From Suilimivivens sp964507235 (GTDB taxonomy: Bacteria > Bacillota > Clostridia > Lachnospirales > Lachnospiraceae), in contig CAZDPE010000142.1 of the NCBI GenBank assembly GCA_964507235.1, positions 1-5,278 on the forward strand: DNA of 5,278 nucleotides, read 5' to 3'. The notes under the pieces were generated by a model that made no database searches, had not been told where the DNA came from, and saw only the letters and a program-made list of their open reading frames with translations. Position 1 is the first letter of the stretch. Every line of letters begins with the position of its first letter. This document shows positions 1 through 5,278 of the stretch, one piece after another. A program made the translations under genes and the position numbers.

Positions 1-2
1 CC

Positions 3-170
3 GTCCTGACTATGGATCATGATATCCAGACGCCTATTGTAGAGGGAACCGCGCGGAGAAATGATTTTTTTGAATTGGTTTACATGAGCCATCCTATTTA
101 CCCATTTACATGGAAACATGATACATTTATAGATACAAGAATTATTCTGATTTTATTGCTAAAAACGTAG
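3..170 (+). CDS. Unrecognised open frame running in from the left edge (partial, doubtful)
   Basis: The frame is open from the first complete codon to a TAG at 168-170, with an internal ATG at 12-14. It reads VLTMDHDIQTPIVEG and onward through FFELVYMSHPIYPFTW, ending in a hydrophobic tail (RIILILLLKT). It could be the last ~55 residues of a gene that starts outside the window, or a decayed fragment like its neighbours. There is no good ribosome binding site before the ATG at 12, so a complete 52-residue gene is unlikely. I do not recognise the protein. The rest of 171-234 shows nothing I can name. This stretch ends where the Rpn-family homology begins abruptly, so 1-234 may be unrelated DNA joined to it by a rearrangement. 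Confidence 0.22.
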   Translation, partial: VLTMDHDIQTPIVEGTARRNDFFELVYMSHPIYPFTWKHDTFIDTRIILILLLKT

Positions 171-234
171 ACGGAATGTACTATTTCATGCTAAAATTGA
201 TATAACTCGGAAATCGGGATAATTTCGATATTGG

Positions 235-779
235 AATTATTTGGAAATTCAAAGAGCCGGCAAGGGAGCAGGCGCTCATAGAGCTAGATATCATTCTAGC
301 GTAATGGATGTTGAGAATCTGAATGCAAGCGAGGATTTTGATTCGCTTCCAGATACGTATACAATTTTTATTACCGAGAATGATATATATGAAAAAGGAT
401 TACCGTTTTATCCGATTGAAAGAATTAATCTTGGAACTGGAGAGCCGTTTGTAGATGGTGAACATATTTTATATGTAAATGATTCTTATGAAGGTGATGA
501 TGCAATAGGTATTTTGATGCATGACTTCAGGTGTTCTGATCCAAATGATATGCTTGATGACCAGATGGCTGCAAAAACCAGATACTTCAAAGAAACCGAG
601 GAGTGAAATATATGTGTAGAGCAATTGAAGAAATGAGAAATGACACAAAGATAGATGTATATGTTGATTCAGTTTTAAGTGTGATGAAGAAACTAAAACT
701 TAATCTGGAACAGGCTATGGATGTAATAAGTGTTCCTATAGCAGATAGGGAAAAACTTATCGCAAAGATTAATAATTGA
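235..779 (+). pseudogene. Rpn-family (PD-(D/E)XK nuclease family transposase) remnant, N-truncated and frameshifted
   Basis: Residues from 235 onward read N-Y-L-EIQRAGKGAGAHRARYHSS, then DYT-type core (DSLPDTYTIFITENDIY, GEHILYVNDSYEGDD, LMHDFRCSDPNDM), ending KETEE at a TGA (604-606). This matches the middle of clostridial Rpn/PDDEXK_2 proteins, which promote DNA breakage and recombination and are usually about 280-320 residues long. The N-terminal half, with most of the nuclease fold, is missing: a TAA lies in frame at 220-222 and nothing family-like is visible before it. The frame TTG at 241 has no ribosome binding site. The missing C-terminal end continues in another frame at 603-779 (VKYMCRAIEEMRND to DREKLIAKINN, stop 777-779). 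Adding back one G near 603 (GAGGAG-TGAAA to GAGGAGGTGAAA) joins the two parts perfectly. The ATG at 612 would give a 55-residue product, but it is best read as the tail of this gene. Family membership is from recognised motifs; loss of function is inferred from the truncation and frameshift. Confidence 0.8.
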
Positions 780-799
780 GAGTGTGATAACACGCTTTT
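778..799 (+). terminator. Weak hairpin after the Rpn remnant
   Basis: Directly after the remnant's stop, GTGT-GATA-ACAC forms a four-base stem with a GATA loop, extended past one A-G mismatch by G-C and A-T pairs and followed by CTTTTG. It could be the original terminator of the Rpn gene, but the stem is weak and the T run is only four bases. Confidence 0.28.
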
Positions 800-816
800 G
801 ATAACAAAATGATAAC
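786..816 (+). repeat. Three GATAAC direct repeats
   Basis: GATAAC occurs at 786-791, 800-805 and 811-816, spaced 14 and 11 bases apart, in an AT-rich stretch without genes. The spacing is uneven. They might be a binding site or just chance in AT-rich DNA. The remainder of 817-913 shows no gene, tRNA or strong promoter that I can support. Confidence 0.25.
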
Positions 817-913
817 ATTAGCTGAGGCAGTCCATACGATAAGAACAGCTGAAACCAAATGATATCAAATCGTAACAGAAAACTCTAACAAAAATGTTTA
901 AGATAAGGATTAA

Positions 914-1063
914 GTTTGGGAGTTTACAAAAAATGTGGGCGTGCCGGTAATGTGCTGTGGACAGAAGATGACAGAGCTGATTCCGGGCACTTCTGACGGG
1001 GCAGCTGAGAAGCATGTTCCGGCTGTGAAAGTAAATGGCAATCAGGTATCGGTAGAAATTGGC
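914..1063 (+). pseudogene. dfx: Desulfoferrodoxin (superoxide reductase family) fragment
   Basis: The translation FTKNVGVPVMCCGQKMTELIPGT, followed by SDGAAEKHVPAVKVNGNQVSVEIGS, matches the central part of clostridial desulfoferrodoxin. In the intact protein (about 125 residues) an N-terminal rubredoxin-like iron centre is held by a CxxC pair and a CC pair, and a C-terminal domain reduces superoxide at an iron bound by four His and one Cys. Here only the CC pair and the first His (EKHVP) remain. The upstream CxxC is absent and a TAA lies in frame at 911-913. After VEIGS the family continuation (the HPM...EHYIEW and CNLHGLW regions) is gone. No other frame restores it, because the first transporter gene follows within 90 bases. 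The frame stays open without a stop through to the transporter ATG at 1151. A GTG at 935 could start it, but the nearest purine run (GGGAG, 918-922) is 12 bases away. The product cannot bind either iron site properly, so a non-functional remnant is the best reading. Confidence 0.75.
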
Positions 1064-1092
1064 AGCCAAGAGCAAAAGCTCTTGGCTGTTTC
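1063..1092 (+). terminator. Strong stem-loop, probable intrinsic terminator or attenuator
   Basis: A perfect 11-base-pair stem, CAGCCAAGAGC (1063-1073) against GCTCTTGGCTG (1078-1088), encloses an AAAA loop and can be extended by two G-U pairs. The tail is only TTTCT, so termination may be partial. It lies exactly where desulfoferrodoxin homology stops and 63 bases before the transporter start. It could be the old desulfoferrodoxin terminator brought in by an internal deletion, or a leader attenuator of the transporter genes. On the opposite strand there is no T run in the right place. Confidence 0.55.
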
Positions 1093-1101
1093 TGAGATAA
1101 T
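1093..1101 (+). promoter_or_regulatory. Possible extended -10 promoter for the transporter run
   Basis: TGAGATAAT resembles an extended -10 element (TG, one base, then GATAAT, five of six matching TATAAT). It sits just past the stem-loop and would give a leader of roughly 45 bases before the ATG at 1151. No acceptable -35 hexamer is found 16-18 bases upstream, so this is tentative. Confidence 0.25.
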
Positions 1102-1140
1102 AATATTCATGGTAAATTTTTTTCGGAAGAAAAGAAAGAT

Positions 1141-1145
1141 GGAGG
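1141..1145 (+). promoter_or_regulatory. Ribosome binding site deciding the first transporter's start
   Basis: GGAGG lies five bases before the ATG at 1151. It favours this start over the upstream in-frame GTG at 935, which would add 72 residues of desulfoferrodoxin remnant and spacer to a normal-length transporter. Confidence 0.85.
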
Positions 1146-1150
1146 TCATT

Positions 1151-1720
1151 ATGAAAAAGGATTACAGTAAATTGTGGACACTATTTAAATCCATGTTTGT
1201 ATTGAGCGCCTGTACCTTTGGAGGCGGATTTGTTATTGTATCCCTGATGAAAAAGAAATTTGTGGAAGAATTGAAATGGCTTGAGGAGGATGAAATGCTC
1301 GATGTGACTGCCATTACACAGTCATCTCCGGGGCCTCTTCCGGTAAATGCGTCTGTAATTATCGGTTACCGGACGGCAGGCGTTGTGGGTTCTTTAACTG
1401 CCATATTGGGAACGATACTGCCGCCCATGATTATTATTTCCGTTATTTCCCTGTTCTATGAGCAGTTCCGTACCAATCCCTATATTGCTGCAGCTTTGCA
1501 GGTTATGCGTGCAGGGGTGGCTGCGGTTATCTTTGATGTGGTCATCAATCTGGCAGGCAATGTATTAAAGACAAAGAGGACTTTGTATATTATAATGATG
1601 ATAACGGCATTTATTGCAGCTTATCTTTTGGATGTCAGCGCAATGGCAGTAATTTTAACCTGTCTTTTAATCGGACTTATTGATCTGGCATTTACTTTTA
1701 AGAAAGGTAAGGTGGCATAA
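1151..1720 (+). CDS. Chromate transporter (CHR family), short half-protein, first of pair
   Basis: This 189-residue integral membrane protein belongs to the CHR superfamily (Chromate_transp). Members export chromate, probably by exchange or proton coupling, though the substrate of most clostridial members is unproven. The family signatures are visible: FGGG at residues 23-26, PGPLPVNASVIIGYRTAG at 60-77, and the following LPP at 90-92. Hydrophobic segments lie at about 13-32, 65-103, 110-137, 145-160 and 163-182. Length fits the short (about 190-residue) type, which works as a pair of homologous half-proteins inserted in opposite orientations, as with Bacillus subtilis YwrB/YwrA. The second half-protein begins at the base after this stop codon, supporting a heterodimer and coupled translation. 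The start is set by GGAGG at 1141-1145; the open frame continues upstream in frame into a desulfoferrodoxin fragment, which is probably accidental. Family assignment is firm; the chromate substrate is inferred from the family name only. Confidence 0.9.
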   Translation: MKKDYSKLWTLFKSMFVLSACTFGGGFVIVSLMKKKFVEELKWLEEDEMLDVTAITQSSPGPLPVNASVIIGYRTAGVVGSLTAILGTILPPMIIISVISLFYEQFRTNPYIAAALQVMRAGVAAVIFDVVINLAGNVLKTKRTLYIIMMITAFIAAYLLDVSAMAVILTCLLIGLIDLAFTFKKGKVA

Positions 1721-2293
1721 ATGATATTATTGAAACTGTTTTTTGCTTTTATTCAGGTTGGCTTATTCAGTGTAGGAGGAGGTTATGCGGCAATTCCGCT
1801 GATTCAGGAGCAGATAGTTAATATTTACGGGCTGATGACTCTGGAGGAATTTTCCGATTTGATTACGGTGGCGGAAATGACGCCGGGGCCTATCTCCATT
1901 AACTCCGCAACCTTTGTGGGAATGAGGATTGCAGGCATACCCGGAGCTCTCATCTGTACAACAGGCTGTATTATTCCGTCATTTGGCATCTGCCTGATTC
2001 TGGCGCATTTTTATTATAAATACCGTACAGTAAGCGGCGTGCAGGTAGTGCTTGGAGCTATGCGTCCTGCGGTGGTGGCGCTGATTGCCTCGGCAGGCGC
2101 ATCCATTCTTATGCTGGGGTTGTTTCAGGCAGAAATACATGAAGTGGTATTGGAGAATATCAGGGTTGTGGAGCTTGGAATTTTTGCCGCAGCATTATTT
2201 ATTCTCAGAAAGTTTAAGGTAAGCGCCGTAGTAATTATTCTGGGCAGCGGCGTGGCAGGAACTATTATATACACCCTGATGGGAGCCGTATAA
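1721..2293 (+). CDS. Chromate transporter (CHR family), short half-protein, second of pair
   Basis: This 190-residue membrane protein is homologous to the preceding one and is its likely dimer partner in the inner membrane. It shows the CHR signatures in their standard form: GGGYAAIPL at residues 19-27 and TPGPISINSATFVGMRIAG at 54-72, followed by a long hydrophobic stretch (73-97) and further membrane segments at about 106-135, 148-162 and 167-189. The ATG directly follows the TAA of the first gene with no gap. An AAGGTGG sequence (1709-1715) inside the end of that gene can serve as ribosome binding site, so the two are probably translated in a coupled, near equimolar way. Nothing is missing at either end compared with the short CHR type. 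The duplication that gave the two halves is old, since identity outside the motifs is low. Transport of chromate specifically, rather than another oxyanion, cannot be decided from sequence. Confidence 0.91.
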   Translation: MILLKLFFAFIQVGLFSVGGGYAAIPLIQEQIVNIYGLMTLEEFSDLITVAEMTPGPISINSATFVGMRIAGIPGALICTTGCIIPSFGICLILAHFYYKYRTVSGVQVVLGAMRPAVVALIASAGASILMLGLFQAEIHEVVLENIRVVELGIFAAALFILRKFKVSAVVIILGSGVAGTIIYTLMGAV

Positions 2294-2329
2294 GCAGAGA
2301 GGCAATTTCAAAAATACGGAGAATTTATT

Positions 2330-3625
2330 ATGATAACATATGACGAGGCGCAGCGGTATATATCAGATATTCCCAGGTTTGCGGGAAAGCATACCCTTAA
2401 AGATACAAAAAAGCTGCTGAAACAGATAACGGGAGGTAGTATTGACAGTAAAATCATTCATATAGCCGGTACAAACGGGAAAGGCTCCGTTTGCGCTTAT
2501 CTGCAGTCTGTTTTGCTGGAAAGCGGCTGCAGCGCGGGACTGTTTATTTCTCCTCATCTTGAAACGATGAGAGAGAGAATTTGTTTTGGAAAGGAAATGA
2601 TTTCCGAAGAGGATTTTGTGACAGCGTTTGAAAGTATCCGGGCCGTTCTGCCAAAGGAGCCGCAGCAGCATCCTTCTTTTTTTGAATATCTTTTTTTGAT
2701 GGCAATGTCATATTTTAATGAAAAAAAACCGGAATACATTATTCTGGAAACAGGGCTTGGAGGAAGGCTGGACGCGACTAACAGCATAGAACAGCCCGAG
2801 GTGTGCGTGATTACGGAAATCGGGTATGACCATATGCAGTATCTGGGAGATACCCTGGAGCAGATTGCAGCGGAAAAAGCGGGAATTATCAAGAAGAATG
2901 TACCTGTGGTATTTGTCGATAAACGTAAAGAAGTAACAGAGGTTTTAAGAAATTATGCCGAAAAAGCAGGCAGCCCGGCGGTTATTATCGGAAAAGATAA
3001 TATTTCAGATGTGAATATCCATAATAAAACCATTGATTTTTCTTTTCATACTGGTTATTATAATTATGTTAGTCTTTTTCTTGAAACGACTGCACTGTAT
3101 CAGACGGAAAATGCCTCGCTTGCTGTAAGTGCGGCGGAAATTCTGTCAAAACAGGACAAAAGAATTTGTGAGAAGACCATAAGAAAAGGACTGAAGGCGG
3201 CGCAATGGCCCGGGAGGATGGAAGAAATTTTGCCGGGGATATTTCTGGACGGCGCCCATAATGAGGACGGGATAGAAGCATTTCTGAATTCAGTTAAAAA
3301 CAACAGCTGTAAAGGCAGAAGACTGCTGCTTTTCGGCGTTGTTTCGGACAAGCAATATGAGAAGATGATAAATCAGATTGTGGATGCAGGCTTGTTTTCG
3401 GAAGTGGCGGTTACGGTTTTGGAATCGGACAGAAGTGCTTCTTATAATAATTTAAGAGAAATTTGGGGGCAATATAAGATTTATTGCAGCTTCCATAAAA
3501 GCGCAGAAGAAGCATATTATCATTTATTATCAGATAGAGAAGATGCAGATATCATTTATATTGCCGGTTCATTGTATTTGATAGGGCAGATGAAGACCCT
3601 GATAAGGAGAATGCCGGATGATTGA
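2330..3625 (+). CDS. folC: Bifunctional folylpolyglutamate synthase/dihydrofolate synthase
   Basis: FolC is a cytoplasmic Mur-ligase-type enzyme that uses ATP to add glutamate to dihydropteroate (making dihydrofolate) and then to extend the gamma-glutamyl tail of folates, which retains them in the cell. The 431-residue length is normal. The motifs appear in order: P-loop GTNGKGS at 47-53, the ISPHL...ERI folate/loop region at 73-84, ETGLGGRLDATN at 140-151, the DH metal/phosphate region at 167-168, EKAGIIK at 182-188 carrying the lysine expected to be carbamylated, WPGRME at 293-298 and LDGAHN at 306-311, which opens the C-terminal ligase domain. All key residues are present, so it should be active. 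Whether it has both activities or only the polyglutamylating one cannot be told from motifs. The ATG follows a GGAGA at 2318-2322 with seven bases between. It lies 36 bases after the transporter pair, with no terminator visible in the gap, and its last codons overlap the next small gene by eight bases. Confidence 0.95.
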   Translation: MITYDEAQRYISDIPRFAGKHTLKDTKKLLKQITGGSIDSKIIHIAGTNGKGSVCAYLQSVLLESGCSAGLFISPHLETMRERICFGKEMISEEDFVTAFESIRAVLPKEPQQHPSFFEYLFLMAMSYFNEKKPEYIILETGLGGRLDATNSIEQPEVCVITEIGYDHMQYLGDTLEQIAAEKAGIIKKNVPVVFVDKRKEVTEVLRNYAEKAGSPAVIIGKDNISDVNIHNKTIDFSFHTGYYNYVSLFLETTALYQTENASLAVSAAEILSKQDKRICEKTIRKGLKAAQWPGRMEEILPGIFLDGAHNEDGIEAFLNSVKNNSCKGRRLLLFGVVSDKQYEKMINQIVDAGLFSEVAVTVLESDRSASYNNLREIWGQYKIYCSFHKSAEEAYYHLLSDREDADIIYIAGSLYLIGQMKTLIRRMPDD

Positions 3626-3770
3626 TTTTGAAGAGGAATTAAAGAAATTTCATCCCAGCCTTGAGGTTGAGGATGCAGTGGAGGCTATATATAATCAGGA
3701 TTTGACGGATATGGCCGATATATTGATTAAAATGGTTGAAAAGACAAAAGAGAAGGAAGAACAGGAGTAG
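3618..3770 (+). CDS. Small conserved-looking acidic protein, function unknown
   Basis: This 50-residue protein (MIDFEEELKKFHPSLEVEDA at the start, ending EKTKEKEEQE) is too short for many gene finders, but its signals are strong. An AAGGAG (3604-3609) inside the end of folC lies eight bases before the ATG. The start overlaps the folC stop in the arrangement ATGATTGA, implying translational coupling, and the stop is four bases before the next gene's ATG. The sequence is rich in Glu, Asp and Lys, has no Cys or membrane segment, and should form two or three amphipathic helices (about 3-10, 17-25 and 28-46). I recall similar small proteins in this position in related Lachnospiraceae, but could not check. 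The fixed position before the zinc-ribbon/TPR gene suggests it works with that protein. No catalytic motif is visible, and I cannot assign a function. Confidence 0.78.
   Translation: MIDFEEELKKFHPSLEVEDAVEAIYNQDLTDMADILIKMVEKTKEKEEQE
3763..3767 (+). promoter_or_regulatory. Ribosome binding site deciding the TPR protein's start
   Basis: AGGAG, inside the last codons of the small upstream gene, lies seven bases before the ATG at 3775. It supports that start over the upstream in-frame TTG at 3736, which would add 13 mostly basic residues encoded within the small gene. The zinc ribbon begins right after the chosen ATG. Confidence 0.85.
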
Positions 3771-3774
3771 CGGC

Positions 3775-5193
3775 ATGATTTGTTATAATTGCGGATGCCG
3801 CCTGTCAGAGCACGATTTTTGTACGGGCTGCGGTGTAGACGTTTCTCTTTACAAGAAAATAATGTATATGTCCAACCGTTTTTACAACGATGGCCTTGAC
3901 AAGGCGACAGTAAGAGATTTGTCCGGAGCGGTTATCAGTCTCCGGCAGAGCCTTAAATTTAATAAGAATAATATAGATGCAAGAAACCTTCTGGGACTTG
4001 TGTATTTTGAAATGGGCGAGGTGGTTGCCGCCTTAAGTGAATGGGTAATCAGCAAGAATCTGCGCCCCAAAAAGAACATTGCCGATGATTATATTGATAT
4101 GATTCAGAATAATCAATCCAGGCTGGATGCAATTAACCAGACGATTAAAAAGTACAATCAGGCGCTGGCTTACTGCTATCAGGACAGTCAGGATTTGGCA
4201 GTGATTCAATTAAAAAAGGTGCTTTCCTATAATCCCAAATATATCAGGGCGCATCAGCTGCTGGCTCTTTTATACATTAACACCGAAGAATGGGAAAAGG
4301 CTAAGAAGGAACTGCTGAAATGCTGTCAGATTGATACAAACAATACCACAACGCTTCGTTATCTGAAGGAAGTGGAACATATGCTGATGCCGGAGGAAGC
4401 GGCGAAGAATGCCCCCAAAAAGAAAACGGCGTCAGATGAGGTAATTCGTTATCAAAGCGGCAATGAAACAATTATTCAGCCGGTAAACGGTAAGGACAGG
4501 AGAGGCGTGTCTTCCCTGTTTAATCTTGGAATCGGAGTGGTAATCGGCATTGCAATAGCCTGCTTTTTAATTCTGCCTGCCAGAATACAAAGTGCCGGGG
4601 CCGATATTAATGATAAACTCAGAATAGTCAGCGAGCAGTCGGATGTAAAGACAGCCACCATTGATGAGCAGCAGCAGAAAATCCAAAGCCTGACGGATGA
4701 AAATCAAAGGCTCATGGATGAACTGGCATCCTTTGAAGGAACGGATGGTGCATTGAAGGCTACGGACGGCCTTATGATGGCAGTCAGTACTTATCTTACG
4801 AATCCTGATGACGTGGAAACCATAGCAGGATATATGGAATCCCTTGAAACAGAGGAAGGGGAGGAAGAAGAGGTAAGGACAGCTTCCTTTACTGCACTGC
4901 AGGAGAACTTCCTTACTTTAGTAGGGGAGCAGCTTGGAGCTTATTATTATAACGCCGGTTATGAAAGCTATAATGCGGATGATTATGAAAAAGCTATCCC
5001 GAATCTTGAAAGGGCTTACCGGTATAATGAAACAAATGCAGATGCGCTGTTTTATCTGGGCAATTCCTACAGGCGTTCAGGCGATAATGATAAAGCAAAA
5101 GAAGTGTATGCCCAGGTGATTGATAATTTCCCGGAAACCAGAAGGGCCAGCGAAGCGGAAACCTATCTGGCGGAAATCAATAATGAGAATTAA
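3775..5193 (+). CDS. Zinc-ribbon, TPR and coiled-coil membrane protein
   Basis: This is a 472-residue protein with a clear modular layout. Residues 3-19 form a zinc ribbon (C3-x2-C6 and C16-x2-C19). Four TPR-like helix pairs follow at about 33-66, 67-100, 124-156 and 157-190. A basic, polar linker ending KDRR precedes a single membrane segment at about 248-268 (LFNLGIGVVIGIAIACFLIL). A coiled coil spans about 278-321 (IDEQQQKIQSLTDENQRLMDEL), an acidic run (EEGEEEE) lies near 361-366, and two more TPRs lie at 388-421 and 422-458, the last with the classic DKAKEVYAQVIDNFP pattern. The positive charges before the membrane segment place the zinc ribbon and first TPRs in the cytoplasm and the coiled coil plus last TPRs outside. 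The coiled-coil-then-TPR tail recalls CpoB/YbgF-like proteins, but that is only a similarity of layout. TPRs bind protein partners, so a scaffold linking a cytoplasmic complex to the cell envelope is a fair inference. No enzyme motif is visible. It is the last gene of the run, with a strong terminator 26 bases after its stop. Confidence 0.88.
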   Translation: MICYNCGCRLSEHDFCTGCGVDVSLYKKIMYMSNRFYNDGLDKATVRDLSGAVISLRQSLKFNKNNIDARNLLGLVYFEMGEVVAALSEWVISKNLRPKKNIADDYIDMIQNNQSRLDAINQTIKKYNQALAYCYQDSQDLAVIQLKKVLSYNPKYIRAHQLLALLYINTEEWEKAKKELLKCCQIDTNNTTTLRYLKEVEHMLMPEEAAKNAPKKKTASDEVIRYQSGNETIIQPVNGKDRRGVSSLFNLGIGVVIGIAIACFLILPARIQSAGADINDKLRIVSEQSDVKTATIDEQQQKIQSLTDENQRLMDELASFEGTDGALKATDGLMMAVSTYLTNPDDVETIAGYMESLETEEGEEEEVRTASFTALQENFLTLVGEQLGAYYYNAGYESYNADDYEKAIPNLERAYRYNETNADALFYLGNSYRRSGDNDKAKEVYAQVIDNFPETRRASEAETYLAEINNEN

Positions 5194-5218
5194 AACTGAA
5201 TAAAACAATATCGATACG

Positions 5219-5250
5219 AAAGAGGACATAAAATATGTTCTCTTTTTTTT
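5219..5250 (+). terminator. Rho-independent terminator closing the gene run
   Basis: AGAGGACATA (5221-5230) pairs with TATGTTCTCT (5234-5243), ten pairs including one G-U, around an AAA loop, followed by an eight-base T run (5243-5250). Flanking A residues can pair with the start of the T run. It ends the transcript of the zinc-ribbon/TPR gene. Positions 5251-5278 hold no feature I can support. Confidence 0.9.
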
Positions 5251-5278
5251 CATGACAATAGAAAGTTCGCGAAGCGTA

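Noticed and set aside
79..112. TTTACATG repeated at 79-86 and 105-112
   Set aside because: Only two eight-base copies in AT-rich DNA, with no array or symmetry; likely chance.
587..793. Minus-strand open frame of 68 residues with a hydrophobic look
   Set aside because: It is antisense to the tail of the Rpn remnant, whose plus-strand reading matches the family; no ribosome binding site or recognisable motif.
818..1075. Minus-strand open frame of 85 residues
   Set aside because: It lies opposite the desulfoferrodoxin fragment, which is clearly coding-derived on the plus strand; the antisense translation has no recognisable domain.
2363..3351. Several minus-strand open frames inside folC
   Set aside because: folC carries all family motifs on the plus strand across this span; these are antisense shadows.
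3736..3774. Upstream TTG start extending the zinc-ribbon/TPR protein by 13 residues
   Set aside because: The extension is basic, lies within the small gene, and ATG 3775 has a well-spaced AGGAG.
4934..5119. Plus-strand 61-residue frame inside the TPR gene
   Set aside because: It is an out-of-frame shadow of the C-terminal TPRs, rich in Met and Ile and without its own start signals.
5266..5273. Palindrome TTCGCGAA near the right edge
   Set aside because: Too short and too close to the window end to assign a function.
1..5278. CRISPR array, tRNA, rRNA, complete insertion sequence or riboswitch
   Set aside because: No regularly spaced repeats, cloverleaf, rRNA-like stretch, terminal inverted repeats with transposase, or known aptamer core was seen on either strand by eye.

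Overview
The window looks like a chromosome segment from a gut-type clostridium, most likely Lachnospiraceae. The grounds are moderate-to-low GC, strong AGGAGG-type ribosome binding sites, a Rpn/PD-(D/E)XK transposase relative of the kind common in that family, a desulfoferrodoxin fragment typical of anaerobes, and a short folC-linked gene followed by a zinc-ribbon/TPR membrane protein. The family assignments rest on recalled motifs; no database search was possible.

Left part (1 to about 1140) is a decayed region. Positions 1-234 hold only one unrecognised open frame that runs in from the left edge. Positions 235-779 carry a Rpn-family recombination-promoting nuclease/transposase remnant. It has lost its N-terminal catalytic part and is also split by a one-base deletion near 603. 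Positions 780-913 have no gene, only a weak hairpin and three GATAAC repeats. Positions about 914-1063 encode a piece of desulfoferrodoxin (superoxide reductase family) cut at both ends. A strong stem-loop at 1063-1092 then separates this debris from the intact genes.

Right part (1141-5250) is a compact, same-strand run of five intact genes: two short CHR-family (chromate transporter) half-proteins that abut exactly, bifunctional folylpolyglutamate/dihydrofolate synthase (folC), a 50-residue acidic protein that overlaps the folC stop, and a 472-residue protein with an N-terminal zinc ribbon, TPRs, one membrane segment, a coiled coil and C-terminal TPRs. A clear rho-independent terminator at 5219-5250 closes the run. 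Gaps are 0, 36, -8 and 4 bases, so one transcript is likely. The two CHR proteins probably form one antiporter. FolC supplies polyglutamylated folate. No functional link between folC and the last two genes can be read from the sequence.

I see no convincing new defence or mobile system. The points most worth a second look are the desulfoferrodoxin remnant fused in frame to the first transporter gene, the hairpin between them, and the uncharacterised 50-residue plus zinc-ribbon/TPR gene pair behind folC.
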